Shown: positions 1-11,414 of the stretch, piece after piece | Layout of the letters: each line of letters begins with the position of its first letter | How positions within the stretch are numbered: the stretch's first letter is position 1 | Assembly: GCA_003952965.2 (NCBI GenBank) | Contig: CM025855.1 | Coordinates: forward strand, 26,765,613-26,829,612 | Direction of reading: 5' to 3' | Length of the DNA: 64,000 nucleotides | Source: Morella rubra | Taxonomy: Eukaryota > Streptophyta > Magnoliopsida > Fagales > Myricaceae | Translations under genes and position numbers: made by a program | The notes under the pieces: generated by a model | What the model was told of the DNA's origin: nothing | Databases searched by the model: none | The model's input: the letters and a program-made list of their open reading frames with translations, nothing else

Positions 1-185
1 CCTCATCAATTTTGATTTTTGCACGACGGCCATAAATTGATGTTCTTTCCTGGGCACGAGGGCCTCATCAATATCTTGGCACGAAGGCTCCAAATCATCA
101 ATATATTGCTTCATGGTTATGAATAGAACAATAAAAGTTTTGACAAAATAGGTACATACCTTCTCTTGGTAGATGCGACGGCACT

Positions 186-674
186 TTATTTGCCCTTCGA
201 CATGATATTGTAACAACTTCGGGATTGTTTTTGGTCCCCTCGAACTTCCCCTACGCCACACGGAGTTGGAAACTTCATTTTGAGATAATAGATGGATGTT
301 GCGACCTGTATTGAGCACAAGGTGGTCTGCCCAATGATAGCGTTATAGGCTGGAGCCTCTTTTAAAGGATCAATGACCAAAAAGTTCACCATGGCAGTCA
401 ACACCGCGGGATAGGTACCTAGGGTTACAGGCAGGAGAATAGACCCAATTGGGTTAATGGTCTCACCAACAAATCCAACCAACGTGCCGGATGCTGATAC
501 TAGCTGAGTTTTTTCGACTCCCAATTTTTCATAGGTTGATAAGTATAGAATGTCAACCAAACTACCATCATCTATCAGGACGCGATGCATAGTGAAGTTA
601 AAAATTTGCAATGAGACGACTAATGCGTCGATATGGGGATAAAGGACTCCACTCGCATCCATGCCAGAGAACAT
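186..674 (-). pseudogene. Retropepsin-like aspartic protease region of gypsy pol
   Basis: An open stretch of 162 codons resembles the gypsy protease. The active-site region reads VLIDDGS, followed by a flap region. The later motif YNAIIGQTTL matches the usual YNAI(I/L)GRPTL of plant gypsy elements, and GVGEVRGDQ lies near the end. The active-site segment has D-D-G instead of the more common D-T/S-G, which is also usual in this clade. It is part of a polyprotein broken by stops upstream, so it is listed as a remnant. In an intact element this domain would cut the Gag-Pol polyprotein in the virus-like particle. Confidence 0.75.
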
Positions 675-1343
675 TAGGGAAGATCTTGGGCTTTTTAACT
701 TGTGGGGCTTCAGCTAGGCATATTTGGTGCTGGTGTGCCTCTCAAGCATAAGCCTTTCTTCCACCTGAGCTGAGACCTCCCGCTGCCAAGCCCCCAACTA
801 TTGTGCGAATGACATGGGCCTCCTCCCGGCGTGGGGGAGGAGGCAAATTAGTTCCTGTTCCTCGGACGAGGGGTGTGTTAGCCCCACTCTGTTGTTGATT
901 TTGAGGTTGATAAGTTCCATGGTCAAGGATACATTTCCTTAACTTCCCCTGTTGCAACAGGAGTTCGATTTGCTATCTAAGTTCATAACATGTCTCAGTG
1001 GTATACCCGTGGTCTTTATGAAAGTCATAATATTTTTCATGAGATCTCCTCTCAAGGACAACTTTCTTCATGTCCGGTCACCTTAAACCTGGCTTATTCG
1101 CAATCTGTATCAATATTTCTCTAAGTGGTACATTCAGGGGTGTATACCTCAATTCACCCTAGGTAATTGGCTTTGGCAATAATGTAGGCTCGGGAAGGAG
1201 TGCTTGGCGTTCCATTCGAGGGCGCAAAACCCTTTCCTTTGAGTCAAGGTGTTGTGCCTGCAATGGCTCCCTCCCCTTCCTTTCTGATCTACTACAAGGG
1301 ATAATGCGGGCTACCTCCCGAGCTTTGAAGATTTCTTTGGCTC

Positions 1344-2205
1344 CTATAAACTTTTGGGCCTCACCATTGAGTTGGCGTATTTCAAAGGACTATTTCGGGC
1401 TAGGTGGTGAAAGAAGTCACTTTCCATGGCTAATATGTTTATCACGGCCATAATCATTGAGTTGTCGTCGATACCATCGACATCGAGGGCCTTTCTATTG
1501 AAACGTGCCAAAAAGTTGCGGAAGGTTTCACCCAGATTCTGCCATATGTTCAAGAGATGAAATGGGGGCTTCCTGGTGAGTTGACCAGCCAAGAAATGAC
1601 TAATAAAAGCTGTGTTGAGTTCATCAAACTTACAAATACTATTTGGGGAAAGATGTCCAAACCACTTTCAGGCCGATTTTCGTAAGGTAAAGGGAAAGCC
1701 CGACACATAAAGGCGTCTAAGGCTCCTTGATAGGCCATATGTCCCTTGAAAATTTCTAAATGGTCTATAGGGTCCCCTGCCCCATTAAACGTTTCCACCT
1801 CAGGGGGGGCCGGTACTTTAACAGAGCTGGATACTCTAGAATTTGGTAAGTAAAGCGGGAATCAGTCTGTTGAATAAGACTACTCAGGGTTGAAGCATGT
1901 TTTCCCTTACCTCGCCCCTCGCCGTTTCCAGCAGTCGTTCCATCTCTTGAAACCGCCCTTCCTGACGCTCCTCCTTTGTCAAGGTAACCTCCTTTGGTTG
2001 GTGCCCCTCCAAGCTGGAAAAGCCAGGGGAGTGGCTCTGTCCTCTCTGGAGATGTCCACGGTGAGTGCTGATATGATCGTCGGCATATGGACTGCCCTTT
2101 AGCTGGCAGAGTAAGCATTCGCTTTAGGAGTGCATTTCTTCTAAACACCTCGAAACATAGCCAAAGTTGTTCTCCAAGTCCCTTAGGCGGTAATTGGCTT
2201 CCCAA
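1344..2205 (-). pseudogene. Gypsy gag fragments (retrotransposon gag domain)
   Basis: Overlapping minus-strand frames carry pieces of the plant gypsy Gag capsid domain. One reads ETFNGAGDPIDHLEIFK, equivalent to the conserved Y-x-G-x-x-D-P-x-x-H-L start. A second contains QNLGETFRNFLARF, equivalent to the conserved x-E-S-L-x-x-F-x-x-R-F segment. The pieces lie in different frames with stops between them, so no capsid protein could be made. The family assignment is firm; exact domain limits are not. Confidence 0.75.
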
Positions 2206-2274
2206 AAAATTCCCGAAGGTCCTGGCTCAATACCCATCTGGGTATGGATCCTTATGCCACAGGGTGGTTCCTTA

Positions 2275-2283
2275 TTAAATGAA
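2275..2283. repeat. Left 9-bp target-site duplication of Mutator-like element
   Basis: TTAAATGAA lies immediately left of the inverted-repeat element and matches TTAAGTGAA at 3656-3664 in 8 of 9 positions. Nine-base duplications are the signature of Mutator-like transposition. The mismatch suggests an old insertion. Confidence 0.7.
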
Positions 2284-2558
2284 GGGAATTTAGCAGTTTA
2301 GTCATTGGATTTTACCTCCTTTTTATCTTTTTGATCCTTAGGTTTAATTTTTTCAAATTTTAGTCCTTGGGTTTACATTTTTTGACGAAATGACCCTTCT
2401 TTCAGAGATTCATTTGTTTTCCTAACTGAAGGGTCACATCAACTGACAACTCAACAGCTAATGTGATAAGGAAAATTGATATTTTAGTCCTTGGGTTTAC
2501 ATTTTTTGACGAAATGGCCCTTCTGTCAGGGATCCATCTGTTTTCCTAACGAAAGGGT

Positions 2559-2986
2559 CACATCAGCTGACAACTTAGCGTATGAATTAGGCCTTGTAGT
2601 CCTTGATTTTCTTTGTAAAATACAGTCCTACTTCCATACCACAGGGGCAGGTGCGAGGATCAAAATGATCAAAGAATTCATATGTTTTCTGCAACTCAAT
2701 GAACACATAATGTCTCAGTTTTGGTGCTTTGAATAAAAGACAATAAATAACAGATACTAAAATTTGAGAAAGGCCACATCAGCTAACAACTCAGCGTATG
2801 AATTAGGCCTTGTAGGTCCTTGATTTTCTTTGTAAAATACAATCCTACTTCCATACCACGGGGCAGGTGTGAGGATCAAACCAATCAAAGAATCCACATG
2901 CTTTATGCAACTCAATAGAACACATCATGTCTCAGTTTTGGTGCTTTGAATAAAAAACAATAAATAACATATACTAAAATTTGAAA
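2559..2986. repeat. Two diverged ~215-bp tandem copies inside the MULE
   Basis: Copy one (2559-2774) and copy two (2775 to about 2986) share long stretches such as GCGTATGAATTAGGCCTTGT and GTCTCAGTTTTGGTGCTTTG, with scattered substitutions and small indels. They form the centre of the inverted-repeat element. The divergence between copies shows that this duplication is old, unlike the exact duplications farther right in the window. Confidence 0.8.
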
Positions 2987-3173
2987 AGTAATCCCTTACG
3001 AAATGGCCATTTCGTCAAAAAATGTAAACCCAAGGATTAAAATTTGAAAAAATTAAACCTAAGGACTAAAAAATAAAAGGGGGTAAACCCAAGGACTAAA
3101 ATGTTAATTTCCCTTATCACAACAATTGTTGAGTTGTTAGCTGATGTGACCCTTCAGTTAAGGAAACAAACGG

Positions 3174-3520
3174 TGTTGGGAATAATTACGATTCTTTACT
3201 TGCGGAATAACGTGAGAAATGAAATAAGAACAGAAAATAAGCAATTGCACGAGACAGAGATTTACGTGGTTCTCTCAATGTGAGGTACATCCACAGAGTT
3301 GCAGAGATTTCACTATTTTTGGATCAAAATACAAGGAGGCAACCGTATGGCACAAAAGACAAAATTTCTCTCTCACATAAAACCCTAACCCTATCGGCCC
3401 AAGCCTCCGCTCCATAGACTAAGCCTCACAAAATATCCTTCATTAAACCGTAAATGCTCTTTGTCGAATCAGGTCGGGTACTATCCGGGTCAAATATAAG
3501 AAACCAGGCTCCATATAGCC
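3174..3520. mobile_element. 347-bp insertion nested in the MULE, 10-bp target duplication
   Basis: AAACAAACGG occurs at 3164-3173 and again at 3521-3530. Removing 3174-3520 plus one copy restores a continuous arm that matches the element's other copies. The insert begins TGTTGGGAAT and contains GAGATTTACGTGGTTCTC, a phrase I associate with LTRs of plant retrotransposons, but it does not end in CA. A 10-bp duplication is longer than the usual 4-6 bp for LTR elements. A truncated LTR/TRIM fragment or a SINE-type retroposon are both possible. Confidence 0.65.
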
Positions 3521-3655
3521 AAACAAACGGATCCCTGACGGAAGGGCCATTTCGTCAAAAAATGTAAACCCAAGGACTACAATTTGAAAAAAATTAAACC
3601 TAAGGACTAAAAAAAAAAAGGAGGTAAAACTTAAAGACTAAACTACTAAATTTCC

Positions 3656-3664
3656 TTAAGTGAA
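3656..3664. repeat. Right 9-bp target-site duplication of Mutator-like element
   Basis: TTAAGTGAA directly follows the right end of the inverted repeat and pairs with TTAAATGAA at 2275-2283. Confidence 0.7.
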
Positions 3665-4600
3665 AGTCGTGGGGCCGAATGAGGAAAGCTCCCTGGAGGG
3701 GGGTGCTCTACAGGCACAGAAGGTATTTGAGCTGTTCTAGGCATATTAGTCATGACAAGAGACACAGACTTGGAGAGGGGAGTCCTGATTTGCTAGGATC
3801 CTCGTACCCCTGGCTAAGCCTTCCAAAGTCATCCGCCAAAGCCTAGAAAAAAGAAAAAGAACTCTTGGAAGTAGTTTTGTCTGTTGTGAGAGAAAAATTA
3901 TCATAGACGGCGCCAAGTGATAAAGCAAAATTTAACCAGCTTATCACAAAGTCCACTCGGTTGAGGACCCGAGGGAGCTAGGCCAAAGACCCAGCACTTG
4001 GGATGGGTTGAAAGGTTGAAAATGTTCCTTCCTTCCTCCTACAAGCAAAAAAAAAAATAGACTAGGATATGGGGTCCTCCCCGTAGGGGAATTTCTCTGA
4101 TGTCTTTGTTAATCGTCATTTTCTATATCTTTTGTTTACTGGTTCTTTTAAGAGAGAAAGAGAGCTTACCCCCCTTTTTTCCTCTACCTTGCTCTTATAT
4201 CTTCTCTCCTTTTTTGCCGGGCCTGGGCCTACCCTTCTCTCCTTTCTCCCCCATTGGTCCTGTGATGACAATCGCACCCTGGCCTTCCTCTGTCTTGCAT
4301 TTAGTAAGCGCTAGGGGCCTACCTCTCTCTCTTCCCCCATTGGTCCTGGGATGACGGTAGCCCCATCTGGGATGACGGTAGCCCCATTGGCTTCCTCTGT
4401 CTTGCATTTATTAAGTGAGCTGATATTATTCTCCACATTATCATTCCTGCCAGTGAATCTGATGATTAGTTCTTCCCGCTGGCTCTTCTGACAAGTCGGA
4501 CACGACCCGTTATTAAGAAGGTTGTTTGCCCCCTCCTTTCCTATCAACTTAGGCGGCGTGGGTTTGCTAATACCAAGGTGGGCCTTAGCCTTTCTTTTCT
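3665..4600 (-). mobile_element. Gypsy 5' leader, primer-binding site and probable LTR
   Basis: Reading the minus strand, TTGGCGCCGTCTATG (about 3903-3917) resembles a plant gypsy primer-binding site. It directly follows ...TTATCA at 3918-3923, a plausible LTR 3' end. The probable LTR therefore runs upward from about 3918, but I could not locate its other end; 4600 is a guess. Within it, a duplicated block (around 4249-4306 and 4335-4412) repeats CTTCCTCTGTCTTGCATTTA, and a 21-bp unit is exactly tandem at 4346-4366 and 4367-4387. A TATA-like ATATAAGAG lies near 4195 on the minus strand. Confidence 0.5.
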
Positions 4601-6399
4601 TGTCTAGGTCTCCTTCATCTTTTTGATGGGCTTCGACGGTAGCAATTTCTTTCTAAGGCCGAAAAACCTACCCATCAAAACCCACACGATTATTATGGAT
4701 TCGCATAATCTGAAGTGCCCAAATGTGACATTTGGATACAGACACCCGGCTACAGGCTCAAGTGAACTGTATACCAACACACTATGTGATGGCTGAGTAC
4801 AATTGAGTAAGTCCGACATGCACAGCAAATTGTTGGTCGTAGATAATGTGGAGTCTACACCAATCACTGCGCAGTCTGTACCAAATGTTGGATTTTTTTT
4901 ATTGTATCGTTTGATTTTGTACGGTGAAGATTCTACCAAAAGATCAAAACGAGAAGATGGTCGTGCTTTTACACCATCGTCTTTAAAGAAACACTGGACT
5001 GCTCTTCACTTTTACAGTGCAGTGGTATAAGTGGATACTAGGTCGACTTGGAAACATATATTACACCGGGAAAACCACTTTCTTTCCCTAGCTAGGAGCC
5101 ACCATTGTGGTTGAAAAATTTTACCTAAGCAAAGGAAAACTTCTGATTATTACCGAGGGAAATCGAATTTCATCTTATATGATAAAAAACGAAAGCTGGC
5201 AATTATACAACACCGCATAATAGAGGTCAGGGTTCAGAGACCCAGAACAGAGAATCTGAAGCAGAGAATATGTTTGACGATGATGAATATGATAGTTCAT
5301 GATAAACAAAACAATACTACTGGCAGATCCAATTATGGAGAAAGGAGGGAGCCAGAAAGAGAGAAAGAGAGAGTGTCTTCCGTGATAAGGACAGAAATCT
5401 CCGTGTGCTGTAAAAAGTCTGGCCAGGCATCTATCAGCTTTTCTTTATATTCTTTTTTGACTCAGGGCACTCCTTGTCGGCTTCTTTTTTGAATCTATGT
5501 GCATCAAAGAGCCTGATCTGCTCTCGCAAATAGAAGCTTTCCCCTCTTCATCCCAATTGATTTACGGAACTTAAAGTATGTTTAAAATATGTTTAGTGAG
5601 GGGTGGAGCAGATAACTGTTCATTACCGGATGATACTGTCATCAGGTTTGATCTTAAGTGGGCCATCACCGTGACTAGTTTACACCAAAAGGCAGTAAGT
5701 TTTTTTAAAATTTTATAAACAGCTCCTATAATCATAATTTAGGTAGCCCATAAATGGTTCTATTTTCTCTAACTCGACGAACGTATCATGTCTAGTGTAC
5801 ATAATTGGTCGCTAATAAAGGGTGAGAAGATTTGGACTAATTAATGGAAGAGTTTCACTAAGAGCAGTAGATGGGAATTAATGGAAAAAATGCATTTGCA
5901 AAATTCGAGGTAGTGCGGATTAGCTTAAAGGAAACACTCGCTTGAGACGGTTCATCCCTAACGCGAGACTAAAACCCTTAGTCGCTTTTGAGTGTTCCAT
6001 GATCACCACGAAAGAGGTCAGATGAGGACAGAGATCAAGGTTTCCATACCGATACAAAATAAATGGCTTGCTTTTCGATTAGTGGGAATTGGAGAGGATC
6101 GCAGTACGGTACAAAAGCATGTCATCTGTTTCTACCATAAATATCTCCAGGAGGATCCTGAAGCAAGCCTCTAACGATCGGTGTCAAAGGGCCACAGCCC
6201 ATAGGGCACTTGGATCAGTTCATTAATTAAATGGAGAGATAAGCCATTACGATCTATATTAGCATATTTAAGAAGCTGCTTAAACTTTTTTATTAGGCCA
6301 TAGACTTTTTTTCAGCCACATATAGTACAAAAGTTCCACAGAGAAGAAAAGACGGGTTATTCACATTTCATTTGATAACCCGCATTACAAAGCACCATC
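4601..6399. other. Gene-free stretch left of the peroxidase gene
   Basis: No coding exon, RNA gene or clean repeat end could be supported here. The open frames are short, in conflicting orientations and lack family motifs. The last few hundred bases are downstream of the peroxidase stop codon and should contain its 3' untranslated region and polyadenylation signals. Confidence 0.5.
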
Positions 6400-8225
<1,826 letters not shown>

Positions 8226-9435
8226 GGCTTGTGAGGGTGGACAAGTTGCTGTGAAAAGGCTTACTCTGATTATTTGTGGTGGGGGGGGTTTAGGGGTGAT
8301 TTATATGCAGAGCAGTGGAATGTTGGAGGAAATTTTATTGGTTAAGTTAAGAAAGTGGCTATGCCACTAGAATTGTCAGAGCTCCGTGGCCACATTCGTA
8401 AGTAAAATATAGTATAATTACATTAGATGTGATAAGCATTGAGTAGAGTCATCCATTACTTGTTATTGCTTTCTATTTTTTTCTCATAGTTTATTGATTG
8501 TTTCATTGTCAAGATGCGAGGAATGTCCTCCATATGAACTGTCAAACTTGATCGAAGTATATTGTTCATAGCACTAGAAAGGAGCGAGGGCTTAGGCGGG
8601 CGCTGTGGTGGATGACCCTCCAATTCATGGTGCCTTGCTTTAAAAGGTTATAAAAATCAGCCCATGCGCCTGGGAAAGTAGTTGCCTGTAGGTTAACTAT
8701 TGTTAACACTATTTTTTTAAAGTGTTCTTCCACTTTAACCTCTTACTGCTGAGCTAGCTTCTCCCCAGTATTTCACTGCATTGAACAGTTGTTCATGAGT
8801 ACGTCGACGAGATGGCCTGCTCGAGTAAGGAAGGAACAAACAGCAGCTAGCAACGTATTTTTTTGTGGTATCTCTTCTTGACTTATCTCAACTTGTACTT
8901 GATCCTTGTCTAAAACTCAAATAGCAACAAAGAATCAAAAGGTGTCCAAAATACTTTAAAATGGTACCCCCTTTTTTTTTCCAAAGAAAGAGGATTTAAA
9001 ATGGTACCTATTTGACATGAATAAAGGGGACAAAGAACTAATCATGATCCACAAAGGGCTCAAACACTTGATCAGCAAAGAGGTTATCCTATCGAAAATT
9101 AATGCACATGCCAAAATCCAGAAGCCTGAGTGCCTTAGTCCCTGACTAGGATCTCACACATGAGAGTGGTGCAAATAATTCAACGTTTAGTCAAGTTAAT
9201 CTATGTCGAGTCATGGCACCAGTGGAAGTACAATTGTCTCTAGCTAAGAGAAAGGGTGACAAAAAAAAAAAACTTCCAGTAGTACTACCACCACTTTCAC
9301 TCTGCGTACAGCGAATGAGATTGAAAAATTTCCACATGTAGTTTATTAGAAATAAGTAGTCTTACGACATGGCATCTAATTGTATACCTGGGAGGTGCTT
9401 GGACGGCGGGCTGCAATATTCCAGTGAGTTTGACA

Positions 9436-9488
<53 letters not shown>

Positions 9489-9595
9489 GAAAGTAGATTA
9501 ATAACCCAACTTCATCGACTCCTGACTTGGCCTCAAGCCACAAATCAACTTGTGCTTAACGCTGCGAAAGGGTTGCAACTTGAGCAGATTTCCCC
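8226..9595. other. Intergenic region with peroxidase promoter and TA microsatellite
   Basis: This is the upstream side of the peroxidase gene, so its promoter should lie just right of 8225. No exon was recognised. A (TA)n microsatellite occupies 9442-9485. Confidence 0.5.
9442..9485. repeat. (TA)n microsatellite
   Basis: About 22 uninterrupted TA units. Such tracts are length-variable between individuals. It lies outside any gene. Confidence 0.95.
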
Positions 9596-9598
9596 TTA

Positions 9599-10164
9599 GA
9601 ACATTCTTAGCAGCTTCTTCAAATTTGACTTTCTACTCTAACCGAAAAGCACACTTCCCTATTTTAACTATCAACTTTTTAAAAACACTCACAACAGCTT
9701 CTTTATTTTAACTATCTATTTTTTACTATTCTATTTAAATATTTCTTTATTCTTTCTCTAACATTTATAATTTTAAATATTTGTTTTTAAGGATATGGAA
9801 AGAAGAAAAGAAAAAAATAAAAAATAAAAGAGAGAGAATGTGAGATCTGGAGAAAAAAAAAAAAAAAAGGAAGAGTGTGAGAGAAGAAAAGAAAAAAAAA
9901 AAAAAAAAGAGGAGAGTATGAGAGAAGAAAAGAAAAAAAATTAAAAAAAAAAAAGAAAAAAGAAAAAAATAGATATTAATATTTTAAGATAGTGAAGAGA
10001 ATAGTAGTTCTCTAAAAATAGAGAACCACTATTCATATATTAAAATTTTTTGTTAAAATTTGTTATAATAGATAAGCTGTTACATGGAATTTTTTGACTT
10101 TTTTATTAAATTGGTTCTTTATTCTAACTAAAATATTAAAATAGAGAACCTGTTAGGAATGCTC
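9599..10164. mobile_element. Tourist/PIF-Harbinger-like MITE with TTA target duplication
   Basis: The left end GAACATTCTTAGCAGCTTCT and the reverse complement of the right end GAGCATTCCTAACAGGTTCT match in 16 of 20 positions. Both ends are flanked by TTA (9596-9598 and 10165-10167), the 3-bp duplication typical of PIF/Harbinger Tourist elements. Similar A+T-rich subterminal sequence follows on both sides. The interior holds purine-rich low-complexity tracts (9790-9965) that are probably expanded A/G microsatellites. No transposase. Confidence 0.6.
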
Positions 10165-10523
10165 TTATACGCCCCTGGACATTATTTTTATCGATGTCCC
10201 GTGACTTGATCACATACTCGTATACATATGAAATCTACGCAAAGGTATCTAACTTGCAAATACGAAGTAGCGGACAGGTAAACGAGAGAAAAAGCAAATG
10301 GAGAAGCAATGACATAAGTTAAAGAGAGCCTAAGCTGCCTAACTCTACTGCTGCAGGCATTGGAAGGAGTTGCACGTCAATCGGAAAACCCTGCTTACCC
10401 AGAACCCAACAGGCAACAAGTACGTACTAACCCTAGTCCTGTCTGACAAATCGGTGGAGTGTAATTGGGTAGGTACATCACGTTCTCAAAAGCATAAAAG
10501 AAATTAGCAAGATATAATGGAAA

Positions 10524-10618
10524 TTCTACACAGGAAACAGATTAGGTCCCGAACGTGTTTCTCATTTAGACTTCTAAACAGGAAACAAATAGGTCCCGAA
10601 CGTGTTTCTCATTTAGAC
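10524..10618. repeat. 48-bp tandem duplication next to the tRNA gene
   Basis: Two near-identical units (starting 10524 and 10572) share GGTCCCGAACGTGTTTCTCA. The second lacks one base. They lie just beyond the Pol III terminator of the tRNA gene; no function is implied. Confidence 0.85.
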
Positions 10619-10623
10619 AAAAA
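10619..10623 (-). terminator. Pol III terminator of tRNA-Ile
   Basis: A run of five T on the minus strand, 21 bases beyond the tRNA 3' end, is a normal RNA polymerase III stop signal. Confidence 0.7.
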
Positions 10624-10643
10624 CAAAGGAGATCAAACTTCGC

Positions 10644-10717
10644 TGGCCCATGCAGGTCTCGAACCTGCGACCTTCGCGTTATTAGCACGACGCTCTAACC
10701 AACTGAGCTAATAGGCC
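10644..10717 (-). tRNA. tRNA-Ile, anticodon AAT
   Basis: The 74-base minus-strand sequence folds into a full cloverleaf. The acceptor stem GGCCTAT pairs with ATGGGCC (one U-G pair). The D arm contains AGCTCAGTTGGTTAGAGC (A box). The anticodon loop is CTAATAA, with AAT read as IAU after deamination. The T arm is GCAGGTTCGAGACCTGC (B box, GGTTCGA). Discriminator base A, no intron, no encoded CCA, as in eukaryotic nuclear tRNA genes. Flanking bases on the minus strand end in a T5 terminator. Confidence 0.97.
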
Positions 10718-11414
10718 AATTGTTTGGGAGCTCTGAAACTACTCATTTTAAGTATAACTGTATAACATCGAGTAGGCAATCCTTCTTGCTAGGCAGCTGC
10801 CTCGACTGACGTATACGTTGCAGGAGATTGCAGATCAGCCACCATAAAAAATAGCTTTGACACATGAGCTCCAATTAGGAAGAGTGGACCGAGCATTTGA
10901 TTTTGCTTATTTACGAACTCCACATCTATGAATGTTCATGTTTCTTATGCTTCACTTTTTGCTCTGCTTTTACTTAGAACATCCTAATATGAAAACATAG
11001 CGAGTTTTAGGTATACCAGTTCGGCAGTTCCACTTTGGTCAACAAATCAGAAAAAGTAGAAATCAATATTACTAATATATATTGTCGAGTAAGATAATGA
11101 TTTTATTACCTTATAATAAACAAAATAATCAGAGGGAGGGAGAGAGAGGATGTATATCCTGTGACTAAAATACATACAGTAATCATTTTCATGAGCTTTA
11201 ACTCATCACCATATACTGCTATCCATTCTAGAAGTACGTACAGAACTCCGCGATTACTAGTAGATCACGGGCACCATTAATCCACATATCATTGGCTACT
11301 TGACCAATTCCCACTTTCTCAGACACTTTAACTGGGAAATGTACAGAGCCATCTTATATAGTAAGCACAACAGACGAATCAAAAGAATTAGAGCACCATC
11401 CCATCACGATCTTT
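10718..11414. other. Intergenic region between tRNA-Ile and LARP6 gene
   Basis: No gene seen. The right half is immediately downstream of the LARP6 stop codon and should hold its 3' untranslated region. Confidence 0.5.

Larger units (their letters stand above)
1..2274 (-). mobile_element. Ty3/gypsy retrotransposon, decayed gag-protease part
   Basis: The minus strand carries the gag and protease part of a Ty3/gypsy LTR retrotransposon in several broken frames. Going downstream on that strand there are gag fragments (about 2205 to 1344), a zinc-knuckle-like stretch near 1030-940 and a retropepsin-like domain (674-186). Reverse transcriptase and integrase would lie beyond the left edge. The zinc-knuckle reading shows the family pattern H-x-D-H-G-Y-T-T-E-T-C and is cut by a TAG codon soon after. 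Frames also shift within gag. I infer an old, non-autonomous copy, interrupted at 2284 by a Mutator-like element. Confidence 0.85.
2284..3655. mobile_element. Mutator-like non-autonomous element with long inverted repeats
   Basis: The two ends are inverted copies of each other over more than 100 bp: GGGAATTTAGCAGTTTAGTC at the left, and the reverse complement of 3636-3655 starting GGAAATTTAGTAGTTTAG. Both arms contain the repeated phrase CCTTGGGTTTACATTTTTTG in opposite orientations, and extra internal copies lie at 2485-2545 and 3000-3160. The 9-bp flanking duplication (8/9) supports a MULE. No transposase frame is visible, so it is a MITE-like passenger. It carries a 216-bp internal tandem duplication and a secondary insertion at 3174-3520, and sits inside the gypsy remnant. 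Confidence 0.75.

Noticed and set aside
4195-4547. Gly/Pro/Glu-rich collagen-like frames
   Set aside because: They arise from the tandem units inside the probable gypsy LTR and shift frame between units.
10517-10711. 64-codon plus-strand frame
   Set aside because: It runs through the tRNA-Ile gene antisense and the 48-bp tandem repeat; it has no independent support.
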